This document shows, piece by piece, positions 46,114 to 54,772 of a stretch of 64,000 nt of DNA. Location: contig PBNO01000006.1 of the NCBI GenBank assembly GCA_002723155.1, forward strand, positions 772,438 through 836,437, in the 5' to 3' direction. A model generated the notes under the pieces. That model was not told the origin of the DNA. It worked only from the letters and a program-made list of their open reading frames with translations, and searched no databases. A program made the translations under genes and the position numbers. Position 1 is the first letter of the stretch, and every line of letters begins with the position of its first letter. This DNA is from Ponticaulis sp. (GTDB taxonomy: Bacteria; Pseudomonadota; Alphaproteobacteria; Caulobacterales; Hyphomonadaceae).

Positions 46114-46182
46114 TTAACCCGCCTATCTCTCAGACTGCGATCTTTAAAAAACGTGACGCCAGTAACGCCCGAGGCCCGATAA

Positions 46183-47415
46183 ATGTCCACCACCGGTTTT
46201 CCGAAAAGCCTTGAAGACGCTCAGGCTTTTGACGCAGCAGATCCTCTGGCGGCACATCGCAAAGCCTTCTCCATGCCGGAAGGCGTCACCTATCTGGTCG
46301 GTCATTCGCTCGGCGCGGCGCCGGTTAAAGCATTGAAGCAAGCCAACACAACAGCTGGCACAGACTGGGCCTGCGATATTGTGGGCTCATGGAACACCGC
46401 GGACTGGATCAACCTGCCCCAGACTACGGGGGCGAAGATTGCACCGCTCCTTGGTGTAGCGCCCGATGAAGTGATCGTCTGCGACAGTGTTTCGCTCAAC
46501 CTCTTCAAGCTTGCCTCAGCCCTTCTGGAGACCGGCAGGCATAAGCGCCGCCTGATCGTCGAACGCGAGGAATTTCCGACCGATCAGTATATGATTGCAA
46601 AGCTTGCGGGCCTCGTCGGCGCAGAACACGTGCATACGGACGCTGGCGGCGGACTGGCCTCGCTCAAAGACGGCGGTGTTCTCGTCAAAAGCCTCGTTGA
46701 TTTTCGCACGGGGCACATTGCTGATCTGGGCGCACATGAAGAGGCAGCGCGAGCATCGGGCGGCGCAATCATCTGGGATTTGAGCCATGCGACGGGCGTA
46801 CTCGACCTGCGGCTGGCTGATTGGGGCGCGAGCTATGCCGTTGGTTGCACATATAAATACCTGAATGGGGGACCGGGCGCGCCGGGCTTCATCTATGTAT
46901 CGCGCGATAAGCAGAATGAGCTTTCAACGCCTCTGCCCGGCTGGCTCGGCCATGCAAACGCCTTCGCCTTTGAAGACGCGTATACACCGGCAGATGGACT
47001 AAAGCGCTTCATCTCAGGCACGCCCCCAATCCTCTCCCTCGCCACGCTGAATGCAGCACTTGATGTCTTTGAAGGCGTAAACCAAGCCCATCTTCAGGCT
47101 AAAGCGAATAGGCTTGGCGATATGTGTCTGCATGTTTTTGAGAAACTTGGCCTTGCTTCAACTTCACCGCCTGTAGGTAGCTCGCGCGGCGGCCATGTCA
47201 GTGTCTGCCATCCGGAAGGCTACGCCATTTCACGCGCGCTCGCCGATCAGGGCATTAAGACAGATTATCGCCCGCCAGATACGATCCGCTTTGGCCTGTC
47301 ACCGCTCTATCTGAGCTATAGCGAAGTCTGGTCCGCGCTCGACACATTCAGGGACATTCTCGCCCGCGAGACCTGGCGCGACCCGAAATATCAGGTCCGC
47401 AGCACTGTCACCTAA
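46183..47415 (+). CDS. kynU: kynureninase
   Basis: PLP enzyme cleaving kynurenine (or 3-hydroxykynurenine) to (hydroxy)anthranilate and alanine. 410 residues; CDSVSLNLFKL, EEFPTDQYM, WDLSHATG, the PLP Lys225 in GCTYKYLNGGPGAP, GWLGHANAFAFEDAY and FISGTPPILSLA are family hallmarks. The usual GNSLG phosphate motif is GHSLG. No tryptophan 2,3-dioxygenase gene is in the window. The stop overlaps the convergent molybdoenzyme gene by four bases. Confidence 0.88.
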   Translation: MSTTGFPKSLEDAQAFDAADPLAAHRKAFSMPEGVTYLVGHSLGAAPVKALKQANTTAGTDWACDIVGSWNTADWINLPQTTGAKIAPLLGVAPDEVIVCDSVSLNLFKLASALLETGRHKRRLIVEREEFPTDQYMIAKLAGLVGAEHVHTDAGGGLASLKDGGVLVKSLVDFRTGHIADLGAHEEAARASGGAIIWDLSHATGVLDLRLADWGASYAVGCTYKYLNGGPGAPGFIYVSRDKQNELSTPLPGWLGHANAFAFEDAYTPADGLKRFISGTPPILSLATLNAALDVFEGVNQAHLQAKANRLGDMCLHVFEKLGLASTSPPVGSSRGGHVSVCHPEGYAISRALADQGIKTDYRPPDTIRFGLSPLYLSYSEVWSALDTFRDILARETWRDPKYQVRSTVT

Positions 47416-49583
47416 GCCTCGATACTGACCTTCACGGCTTTGAAGGCTGGTGTCTTGCTTCGTGGGTCAACATCCGTGTTCACGAGCACATTGGCTTCCG
47501 GATAATACGCGAGCAGATCACCTTCCGGCACATCGAATGGATAGAGTTCGACCGCCGCCATGCGCCCTGCATCAGACACCAGATCAACCTTGTCTCCAGC
47601 CGTTTTGCCGAGCTTTGCGATGTCAGCCGGGTTCATCATAACAAGCCATCGATGCGGCGTGCCGCGATAGCTGTCTTTCTCCTCGTAAATGATGGAGTTG
47701 AACTGTCCCTCCGAGCGGAGGGTCGCAAGCGTGAAAGGCCTCGCTTCTGCACGCGGAGGCAGCTCGTTTGCCTGAAACCTTGCGCGGCCGTTAGGCGTCT
47801 TGAAATGCGGCGTGTGAACGAGCCGCCCTTTGATATGGAACTCGCGCTTGGCGACTTCGATGTCTTTCAACCCGTACAGTTCAGGCAGCACATCTCCGAT
47901 GGCATCGCGCACCGATGCGTGGCGACCAAAGGCTTTGAAATCGAATGGCAGATCCTTCAGGATCAGCGCACCAAGGTCTGACAGGATCACACTTTCAGGG
48001 CGCACATGTTCAAAGCGTTTAATGCCGCCATCAGACAGGCGGACATAGTTGAACATGCTCTCCTGTGTCGTCGGCTCCCACTCCTCGTCGCGGGCGGTGA
48101 CCGGAAGAATGAGCACATCGCCGTCTTCGTCTATGCCTTCAAAATGGCCCTTATTAAGCGTCGTGGTCAGGAAGAGTTTGAACCCGATTTTGGAGAGTGC
48201 TTCACGCGCAAACTGCGAGTTCGGGTTCGCCGCAAACAGATTGCCGCCCATGATGAGCGCCGCATCTACGTCGCCCGAATGCGCTGCCTGCATACAGGAC
48301 ATGGTGTCCATTCCGGCCGCTTCTGGCAGCTTCACTCCGAACCTCGCCTCAATGCGTTGGACCACATCTTCAGCCAGCACAGGCTTCACGCCAATCGTGC
48401 CAATGCCCTGTACGTTAGAATGCCCGCGAAGTGGGAGAAGGCCTGCGCCCGGACGACCGATCATACCGCGCAGAAGCGCGAGCGCCGCGATCTCTTCAAT
48501 ATTCTGCACGCCATGCAGGTGATGGGTCATGCCCATACCCCACGCAAAGACGGCATTCTCGCTTACCATATAGACGTCAGCGATGGCTTCGATCTCGTCT
48601 CGCTCCACACCGCAGCGGGAGACTATCTCATCCCAGTCGAGGGCTTCGATTGCCGTTTTATACGCGTCGAAACCATCTGTGTGTTGCGCGATGAAAGCCT
48701 CGTCCAGCGCGCCCTTTTCCAGCACGGCTTTTGCAATGCCCTTCATGAGCGCCATGTCCTCGCCGATTTTCGGCTGGACATAGTGAGAGGCGATCTCGCT
48801 GCCGCCTTTGAGGAGTGATTTCGGGCTTTTCGGCAGCGCAAACTTCTGCAGGCCCGGTTCTTTAGCCGGGTTGATCACGACTACCTTGCCGCCACGGGCC
48901 CGACAGGCTGCCAGCTGATGGATAAAGCGCGGATGGTTAGAAGACGGGTTCGCGCCGATCACGAAGATCAGATCACAGCGCGTCAGGTCTTCCAGTTCGA
49001 CCGTACTGGTGCCCGTGCCGATCGTAGAGCCGAGCGCGACGCCCGTGGCCTGATGGCAGTAGTATGAGCAATTGTTGACGTTATTCGTACCGTATAGGCG
49101 CGCCAGAAGCTGAAGGATGAACCCTGCCTCGTTAGACGAACGCCCCGACGAATAGAAAAACGTTCGGTCTGGCGCAGTGGCGAGAAACTTCTCTGCCGCA
49201 AACACCATAGCGTCATCCCAGCTTACCCGCTGGTATCGGTCCTCGCCCTTACGTTTCAGAACCGGAAAGCCGAGCCGGCCAAGACGTTCTGTTTCGCGCG
49301 GCGTCAGGTCCAGAAAATCAGGAACCGGGTGATCAAACACCTCGACCGGAATTTCATCCTGAATATCGGTCGATTGCGCCTGAACCGACTTGTTGCAGAC
49401 AGCTGGGAACTCGCCCAGCTCGTTCGTCATTCCGCCAAGCTGGCCGCCCATGCCGAGCGCGCAGGCCTTGCAGGTATTGTGCGCCGTTAGCGCCTTGGCA
49501 GCTTTGGCGACGCCGATCCGGTTGACTGTCGCCAGCGTGTAGAGAATTTTCTTAGCGCCGCCTCCGGCCTGTGCAACGGGCAT
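47412..49583 (-). CDS. FdhF/YdeP-family molybdopterin oxidoreductase
   Basis: 723-residue bis-MGD oxidoreductase alpha subunit. An N-terminal iron-sulfur region CKACALGMGG...VCNKS (~38-64) precedes YSSGRSSNEAGF, NNCSYYCHQATG (active-site area), GANPSSNHPR and GHSNVQGIGTIG; a molybdopterin dinucleotide-binding domain ends the protein. This matches the YdeP-type group, whose natural substrate is not established, rather than respiratory formate dehydrogenase. No FdhD, ferredoxin or membrane subunit adjoins it. AGGTGAGG precedes the ATG. No Tat signal, so cytosolic. Confidence 0.88.
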   Translation of the reverse strand: MPVAQAGGGAKKILYTLATVNRIGVAKAAKALTAHNTCKACALGMGGQLGGMTNELGEFPAVCNKSVQAQSTDIQDEIPVEVFDHPVPDFLDLTPRETERLGRLGFPVLKRKGEDRYQRVSWDDAMVFAAEKFLATAPDRTFFYSSGRSSNEAGFILQLLARLYGTNNVNNCSYYCHQATGVALGSTIGTGTSTVELEDLTRCDLIFVIGANPSSNHPRFIHQLAACRARGGKVVVINPAKEPGLQKFALPKSPKSLLKGGSEIASHYVQPKIGEDMALMKGIAKAVLEKGALDEAFIAQHTDGFDAYKTAIEALDWDEIVSRCGVERDEIEAIADVYMVSENAVFAWGMGMTHHLHGVQNIEEIAALALLRGMIGRPGAGLLPLRGHSNVQGIGTIGVKPVLAEDVVQRIEARFGVKLPEAAGMDTMSCMQAAHSGDVDAALIMGGNLFAANPNSQFAREALSKIGFKLFLTTTLNKGHFEGIDEDGDVLILPVTARDEEWEPTTQESMFNYVRLSDGGIKRFEHVRPESVILSDLGALILKDLPFDFKAFGRHASVRDAIGDVLPELYGLKDIEVAKREFHIKGRLVHTPHFKTPNGRARFQANELPPRAEARPFTLATLRSEGQFNSIIYEEKDSYRGTPHRWLVMMNPADIAKLGKTAGDKVDLVSDAGRMAAVELYPFDVPEGDLLAYYPEANVLVNTDVDPRSKTPAFKAVKVSIEA

Positions 49584-49696
49584 CGCGCCTCACCTTTCAG
49601 AACTCACCCGAGGATATTGTAGCGAAGGCATACACGGCAAGCCGCTTTACAGGCGCAATATTATCCCGTTCCATAATGCCTCAGTTGGGGGACATC

Positions 49697-50452
49697 ATGC
49701 TTCGAGATCACATTGCCCGGCAAACCGATCAGGACCCGCATTTTCACTGGCGCGGTGAGAACGTCACTCGGATCGAGAATCTGTCAGACATCGTGTTCGC
49801 GCTCGCCTTTGGCATGCTGGTGTCGGCAAGCACTCCGCCCACAACATATGGCGAACTACTGACGCATTTATGGCTGATCCTGCCTGTAATCGCGGGCTTC
49901 AGCATTCTCGTGCTCATCTGGAATGCGCACTATATGTTTTTCCGCCGCTACGGACTGACGGATGCGACTGTCGTCCTGCTGAATGCGGCGCTGTTGCTGC
50001 TGGTTCTGTTTATCGCCTATCCACTCCGCTTCATTTTTGATGGCCTGTTCGGCTATCTGCTCGGCGCATTCGTGGGCGACTGGTCACGCATGGCCGAAAC
50101 GGGCATGGGCTTCAGCGAGTCGAGCCATATCATCGCAATATTCTCGATCGGATATGCTACAGTATTTCTCGTCATGGCGCTGATGTATGGTCACGCACTA
50201 AAGCGAAAGGACACTCTGGGTCTGAACGCCACCGAACTCGCTTTGACGCGGCGTTCTGTCTGGCATTACTGGATTGATGTGCCACTGGGATTGTTGGTCG
50301 CCATTTTCGCTGTCTTTACGCCGCTGGGGCCCTTCTCCGCTTGTCTCTTGGGTCTTTCAGGCGCAAGTGCATTCTGGCTTCGCTTGCGGTTTCCGTTACC
50401 ACAAGCAGATGATGGAGATCAGGTGTCTGTAGAGACTTCGTCCCAGGGCTGA
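49697..50452 (+). CDS. TMEM175-like (DUF1211) membrane channel protein
   Basis: 251 residues from ATG 49697, chosen for the GGGGGA five bases upstream; earlier ATGs lack this. RIENLSDIVFALAFGMLV (~22-39) is the RxxxxSD helix-1 motif of bacterial TMEM175 potassium-permeable channels. About six hydrophobic helices follow, of which VVLLNAALLLLVLFIAYPLRF is the best defined. Assignment as a channel rests on that motif only. Its last 34 bases overlap the convergent DUF4272 gene. Confidence 0.78.
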   Translation: MLRDHIARQTDQDPHFHWRGENVTRIENLSDIVFALAFGMLVSASTPPTTYGELLTHLWLILPVIAGFSILVLIWNAHYMFFRRYGLTDATVVLLNAALLLLVLFIAYPLRFIFDGLFGYLLGAFVGDWSRMAETGMGFSESSHIIAIFSIGYATVFLVMALMYGHALKRKDTLGLNATELALTRRSVWHYWIDVPLGLLVAIFAVFTPLGPFSACLLGLSGASAFWLRLRFPLPQADDGDQVSVETSSQG

Positions 50453-51198
50453 TCCATATAACCGATCAGCCAGTTCAGCGCGTAGTGACGCTCGAACACG
50501 ACATCCCAGACCATACCAGCTGGTGGCGCTTCACCTTCAATCTGCGCCTGACGCAGCGCCCAGTGCATGCGATAGATCAGATCAGCCTGATCCATAATCT
50601 CTTCCTGAGAACGCAGCTCTGCACGGCGACGAAGGCCGAATGAACCGTTTGAAAGCAGCGTGTCTGCAATCGCATCGATATCGCAAACCTCGCCCGGATG
50701 GCCGAGCTCTTCGCGCAGACCCACTGCCCAGAGCAGAACTTCTACGTTCTCGAATGCCCAGCTATATTTGGCGCGCTCGTCACGTGTCGGCGCTTCGTTC
50801 TGCAGGAAAGCCATTTCCTCAGGCGTGAAAACGTCAGCGACATCGAAATTGTAAATCATGCTGTCGGTGAGACCACGATCCATTTCGCTGGCATGAACCG
50901 CAACAACGGCGAGCGCCAGAAGACGGTCGATGACGGCATCACTGTCGCGGCGGACTGTCTCGTCAGCAATGCTGCGCGCTGGCAGATTGTCGTTTACCGG
51001 AATGCCATTCGCGCGCAGCCAGTCATTAGACCGCTCGCGGCGTGCAACGGCTTCGCGGTCAGCGTTATTCGCGAGCGCGGCAATTGTCTGGGTGCGTGGC
51101 TGCTTTGGTCCGGCGAGTGTATGGGTCTGCGCCTGCGCAGCGGGAATCAGACCGGCACACATGAAAGCCAGTCCTGCAATCCATGACAGTTTCGACAT
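50419..51198 (-). CDS. exported DUF4272 protein
   Basis: 259 residues from ATG 51198 with a signal peptide (~1-24, PAAQAQ). The domain core RSNDWLRANGIPVNDNLP (~43-60), AVIDRLLALAVVAVHA and YSWAFENVEVLLWAVGLREE...CD is the DUF4272 pattern. The more usual members are cytosolic, so the secretion signal is worth noting. Function unknown. It overlaps the end of the TMEM175-like gene by 34 bp tail to tail. Confidence 0.8.
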   Translation of the reverse strand: MSKLSWIAGLAFMCAGLIPAAQAQTHTLAGPKQPRTQTIAALANNADREAVARRERSNDWLRANGIPVNDNLPARSIADETVRRDSDAVIDRLLALAVVAVHASEMDRGLTDSMIYNFDVADVFTPEEMAFLQNEAPTRDERAKYSWAFENVEVLLWAVGLREELGHPGEVCDIDAIADTLLSNGSFGLRRRAELRSQEEIMDQADLIYRMHWALRQAQIEGEAPPAGMVWDVVFERHYALNWLIGYMDQPWDEVSTDT

Positions 51199-51299
51199 CG
51201 GGCACGTCTCGCGCTGATCGCCCCAAAAGGAGCCGGACAAAAAGAATCGCGCCGATGAAGCTCACCGGCGCGTTTGCAGTATCTGTGTTTTGGGGGAAT

Positions 51300-51770
51300 T
51301 CAAGCGCGCACAATCAGCACTGTGCCATCGACCTGATCCACTGTGACTTCCATGTCACCACTTATGACAGAACCGTCACAAACACGGGCCATCCAGGTGG
51401 TATCACCGACCTTTACCCGGCCTTCGCCGCTGATGAAATCAGCCGTTGCGATGGCTTTCTTTCCGATCAGCGACGCACTGCGTTCGTTCAGATGCGGACG
51501 ATCCGAGTTGGGTTTCCGCAGGTCGGCGAAAGCCGTCCGACCCAGAATGACCAATCCGATACCGGCAATGGCAAACACTACGAGGTGAGACTGCCATCCA
51601 TTCAGCCCTTCCGGCGCGAACAGGCTGAATAGCGCTGTCAGGAATGCTGCACCGGATAACCAGAGAAGGTCGTACGTGCCGAACATCATCTCAAGGCCGA
51701 TCAGGACGAGGGCCAGCCCCAGCCAGTGCCAGGGGGTGATCACCTCAAAGAGAGAGAAGATGATCTCCAT
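51300..51770 (-). CDS. nfeD: NfeD-like membrane protein
   Basis: 156 residues: three to four TM helices in the first half (HWLGLALVLIGLEMMFG, LLWLSGAAFLTALFSLF, HLVVFAIAGIGLVILG) and a C-terminal OB-fold domain (~90-156, IGKKAIATADFISGEGRVKVG) typical of short NfeD1b proteins. Partner of the upstream SPFH protein; its ATG shares a base with that gene's stop. Together they organise or protect membrane domains (family knowledge). Confidence 0.92.
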   Translation of the reverse strand: MEIIFSLFEVITPWHWLGLALVLIGLEMMFGTYDLLWLSGAAFLTALFSLFAPEGLNGWQSHLVVFAIAGIGLVILGRTAFADLRKPNSDRPHLNERSASLIGKKAIATADFISGEGRVKVGDTTWMARVCDGSVISGDMEVTVDQVDGTVLIVRA

Positions 51771-52720
51771 TATTTAGGGTCTCCCCATGGGCCCTTCGGT
51801 GCGTTTGGAAGCGCGCCGCCATTGCCGAGCGCTTTGATACCTTCCAGCGTGCCAAGGATGGATGAGAACTCAGCCGGAATGATGACCGTTTTCTGGTTCG
51901 GAGAATTCGCAAGCTTCTCGAACGCTTCGACATAGCGCTGACCAAGGAAGTAATTGATCGCGTTGACGTCACCATTTGCGATAGCTTCAGAAACGAAGGC
52001 TGTCGCTTTAGCTTCCGCCTCACCTTCACGCTCACGCGCTTCGGCGTCACGGAATGCAGCCTCACGGCGACCTTCAGCCTCCAGAATGGCAGACTGTTTC
52101 TCACCCTCAGCGCGCAGGATCTGTGATTGCTTCTTACCTTCAGCTTCCAGAATTTCCGCGCGCTTCATGCGCTCCGCCTTCATCTGACGCGCCATAGCTT
52201 CGGTGATGTCAGCAGGTGGTGAGAGGTCGGCGATCTCTATACGCGTGACTTTTACGCCCCACGGATTGGTCGCAGCATCAATGACCGACAACAGACGCGC
52301 GTTAATGTCATCGCGGTTCGACAGAACTTCATCAAGATCCATAGAGCCGACGACGGTACGAATATTTGTCAGAGACAGGTTTTCGATTGCGCGATTGAGA
52401 TCATTGACCTCGTACGCAGCCGCCACGGCATCCACGACCTGAATGAAGACAACGGCGTCACAGGAGACCATCGCGTTGTCACGGGTGATCACTTCCTGCT
52501 GCGGCACGTCGAGCACCGTCTCCATCATGTTCATTTTCTTACCGATGCCGTCCATGACAGGGATAATCACGTGCATGCCCGGCCCGAGTGTCCTCGTATA
52601 TTTTCCGAAGCGTTCAACCGTCCAATTATAGCCCTGGGGTACAAATTTGACGGCGGTCCGGACGGCAATCAGGCCGACGACGATCGCAATCAGAATGAAA
52701 ACAAGATTTTCCATAAGCAT
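51770..52720 (-). CDS. qmcA: SPFH/band-7 membrane protein (QmcA, paraslipin type)
   Basis: 316 residues: N-terminal TM helix, SPFH domain (PQGYNWTVERFGKYTRTLGPG, ISxx...DNAMVSCDAVVFIQV), then a long coiled coil rich in Ala/Glu (EAEGKKQSQILRAEGEKQSA region) that drives oligomerisation. Start is ATG 52720 or, better spaced from the AAGGGG SD, ATG 52714 (MENLVFILIA). Co-transcribed with nfeD. Such complexes surround proteases or other membrane proteins. Confidence 0.93.
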   Translation of the reverse strand: MLMENLVFILIAIVVGLIAVRTAVKFVPQGYNWTVERFGKYTRTLGPGMHVIIPVMDGIGKKMNMMETVLDVPQQEVITRDNAMVSCDAVVFIQVVDAVAAAYEVNDLNRAIENLSLTNIRTVVGSMDLDEVLSNRDDINARLLSVIDAATNPWGVKVTRIEIADLSPPADITEAMARQMKAERMKRAEILEAEGKKQSQILRAEGEKQSAILEAEGRREAAFRDAEAREREGEAEAKATAFVSEAIANGDVNAINYFLGQRYVEAFEKLANSPNQKTVIIPAEFSSILGTLEGIKALGNGGALPNAPKGPWGDPK

Positions 52721-53059
52721 TCCCCTTATTGTGTTGATTATGTACAGAATGTAATATTAAGCTTTATGTTTTTCAATAAACCTTGGTTGTTTTTCGTGCA
52801 AATTCGGGCAAAGTTCGCCCAAAACACTTCAACTCCACCCATTCTGACAGAAATTATCCATTACCCGTATTACGGCGTTTCAGCCCCGTCAGAACCGAGC
52901 ACAACGCTCCCGTTCACGTGAAAGCTATACCGCGCTGATGACACTTTCGCGGCAGCCGCGAATTACTGCAAGTTGTGAATTTACTCTACATTTCCCCCTT
53001 GCTCTCTGCCCCAGTTCCGTCCCAAATCATGGAAGGGAAACAACTGGCGGGAGATTTGC
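52721..53059. other. intergenic region between qmcA and hscC
   Basis: 339 AT-rich bases between divergent genes. It contains a 7-bp hairpin TTCGCGG/CCGCGAA at 52946-52962 and a possible heat-shock promoter near hscC. No small gene is apparent. Confidence 0.5.
52998..53027 (+). promoter_or_regulatory. possible sigma-32 promoter of hscC
   Basis: CTTGCTC (52998-53004) and CCCAAAT (53021-53027), 16 bases apart, resemble the CTTGAAA/CCCATAT heat-shock elements. The -10 ends 32 bases before the GTG start of the Hsp70 gene. Confidence 0.35.
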
Positions 53060-54772
53060 GTGAGCGCAGAGGACACCATTATTGGGATTGATCTGGGAAC
53101 GACCAATTCCCTGGTGAGCGTCTTTACCGAAGATGGTCCTGTTCTGATCAAGAACGCGCTTGGAAGCTTCATGACGCCCTCAGCCGTCGGCTATTCCGAT
53201 GACGGCACACTTCTGATCGGACAGGCCGCCAAGGACCGGCTGGTTACGCATCCAAAGCTCACAACGGCTCGCTTCAAGCGATATATGGGCACCAATCACG
53301 AAGCCACGCTCGGTAAGAAGAAATATCGCGCCGAAGAGCTTTCCGCATTGATCCTGCGCTCTCTCAAAGATGATGCCGAGGCCCATCTCGGTCATGAGGT
53401 CGCGCGCGCCATCATTTCAGTTCCGGCCTATTTCAACGATGTACAGCGGAAAGCAACGAAAGCCGCTGCCGAAATGGCGGGGCTGAAAGTCGAGCGCCTG
53501 ATTAACGAGCCAACTGCAGCGGCGCTCGCCTATGGTCTTCAGAACCGGGATGCCGAAACCACCTTCCTTGTCGTTGATCTGGGCGGCGGCACGTTCGACG
53601 TCTCCATTCTGGAGATGTTCTCCGGGGTCATGGAAGTCCGCGCGTCTTCCGGCGATGCGTTTCTGGGCGGCGAGGACTTCACCGACACGACGATGGCGCA
53701 TCTCGCCGAGAAAGCCGACCTCACGCTCGACAAACTGTCCGCTGAAGAAACCTCGCGTCTTCGCGCTGTTGTCGACACGCTGAAACACCGCCTGACCGAA
53801 GGTCATGAAGCAAGCGCCAACTTTGTTCTTAAAGGCAAAGATGTCCCGCTGACCATCAGCCGTACGACATTTGACGAGATCACCGAACCGCTGACCAAGC
53901 GCATTCGCCTGCCAATCCAGCGAGCGATTTCAGACGCAGGCCTCAAAGCTGAGAATATCGACCGTATTCTTCTTGTCGGCGGCGCAACCCGAATGGATTG
54001 CGTGCGCGGCCTGATCACACGGCTGTTCAAGCGCTTTCCGGAGCACGACATCAATCCGGACCATGTTGTAGCCCTCGGCGCAGGCGTTCAGGCTGGCCTC
54101 GCCTCCCGCCATGAAGCGCTGGATGATATGGTGATGACGGACGTTGCGCCGTTCACGCTCGGCTATGAAACGTCAACCGAGATCAGCCCGAATGTCTTCG
54201 AGCATGGTCATTTCTCACCGCTGATCGAACGTAACACCGTCGTCCCGGTGAGCCGCTCGCACGTGACCTACCCGCTTCAGAAAGGTCAGACGGAAATTCT
54301 GTTCCGGATTTATCAGGGCGAAGCGCCGTTCGTAAAAGACAATGTCAAAATTGGCAGCCTGTCAGTCTCGATTCCGCGCAACATGAAAGACTATGAAGCC
54401 GTCGATGTCCGCTTCACGTATGACGCCTCCGGTATTCTGGAAGTTCTGGCCAAGGTCATCTCCACCGGCAAGGCAACCCGTCTCGTTATTGAAGGTAATC
54501 CGGGCTCTCTCAGTCAGGCTGAGATAGACGCCCGCCTGAAAGCGCTGGAGGGGCTGAAAATCCATCCGCGTGACCAGCAGGAAAACACCGCTTTCATGGC
54601 CCGCCTGTCTGCACTGTATGAGAGCCTGCTCGGCGGCGAACGCGAAATGGTGCGCGAAATCATTCGCGAATTTGAAGGCGCCCTTCACTCTCAGGATGCG
54701 CGCGTGATCGCAGATTGCCGCCAGCGCCTCGAAGAACCGGTCACCCGACTGGAAAACAAAGATGTCTTTTGA
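53060..54772 (+). CDS. hscC: Hsp70-family chaperone, HscC type
   Basis: 570 residues, close to the length of E. coli HscC and shorter than DnaK because the lid is reduced. ATPase motifs IGIDLGTTNS (8-17), VDLGGGTFDVS, INEPTAAALAYGL and LLVGGATRM are intact; the substrate-binding beta domain follows from ~390. Start is GTG 53060 with GGCGGGAG upstream. The J-protein gene overlaps its last 11 bases. HscC-type chaperones do not replace DnaK and have specialised clients that are mostly unknown. Confidence 0.92.
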   Translation: MSAEDTIIGIDLGTTNSLVSVFTEDGPVLIKNALGSFMTPSAVGYSDDGTLLIGQAAKDRLVTHPKLTTARFKRYMGTNHEATLGKKKYRAEELSALILRSLKDDAEAHLGHEVARAIISVPAYFNDVQRKATKAAAEMAGLKVERLINEPTAAALAYGLQNRDAETTFLVVDLGGGTFDVSILEMFSGVMEVRASSGDAFLGGEDFTDTTMAHLAEKADLTLDKLSAEETSRLRAVVDTLKHRLTEGHEASANFVLKGKDVPLTISRTTFDEITEPLTKRIRLPIQRAISDAGLKAENIDRILLVGGATRMDCVRGLITRLFKRFPEHDINPDHVVALGAGVQAGLASRHEALDDMVMTDVAPFTLGYETSTEISPNVFEHGHFSPLIERNTVVPVSRSHVTYPLQKGQTEILFRIYQGEAPFVKDNVKIGSLSVSIPRNMKDYEAVDVRFTYDASGILEVLAKVISTGKATRLVIEGNPGSLSQAEIDARLKALEGLKIHPRDQQENTAFMARLSALYESLLGGEREMVREIIREFEGALHSQDARVIADCRQRLEEPVTRLENKDVF

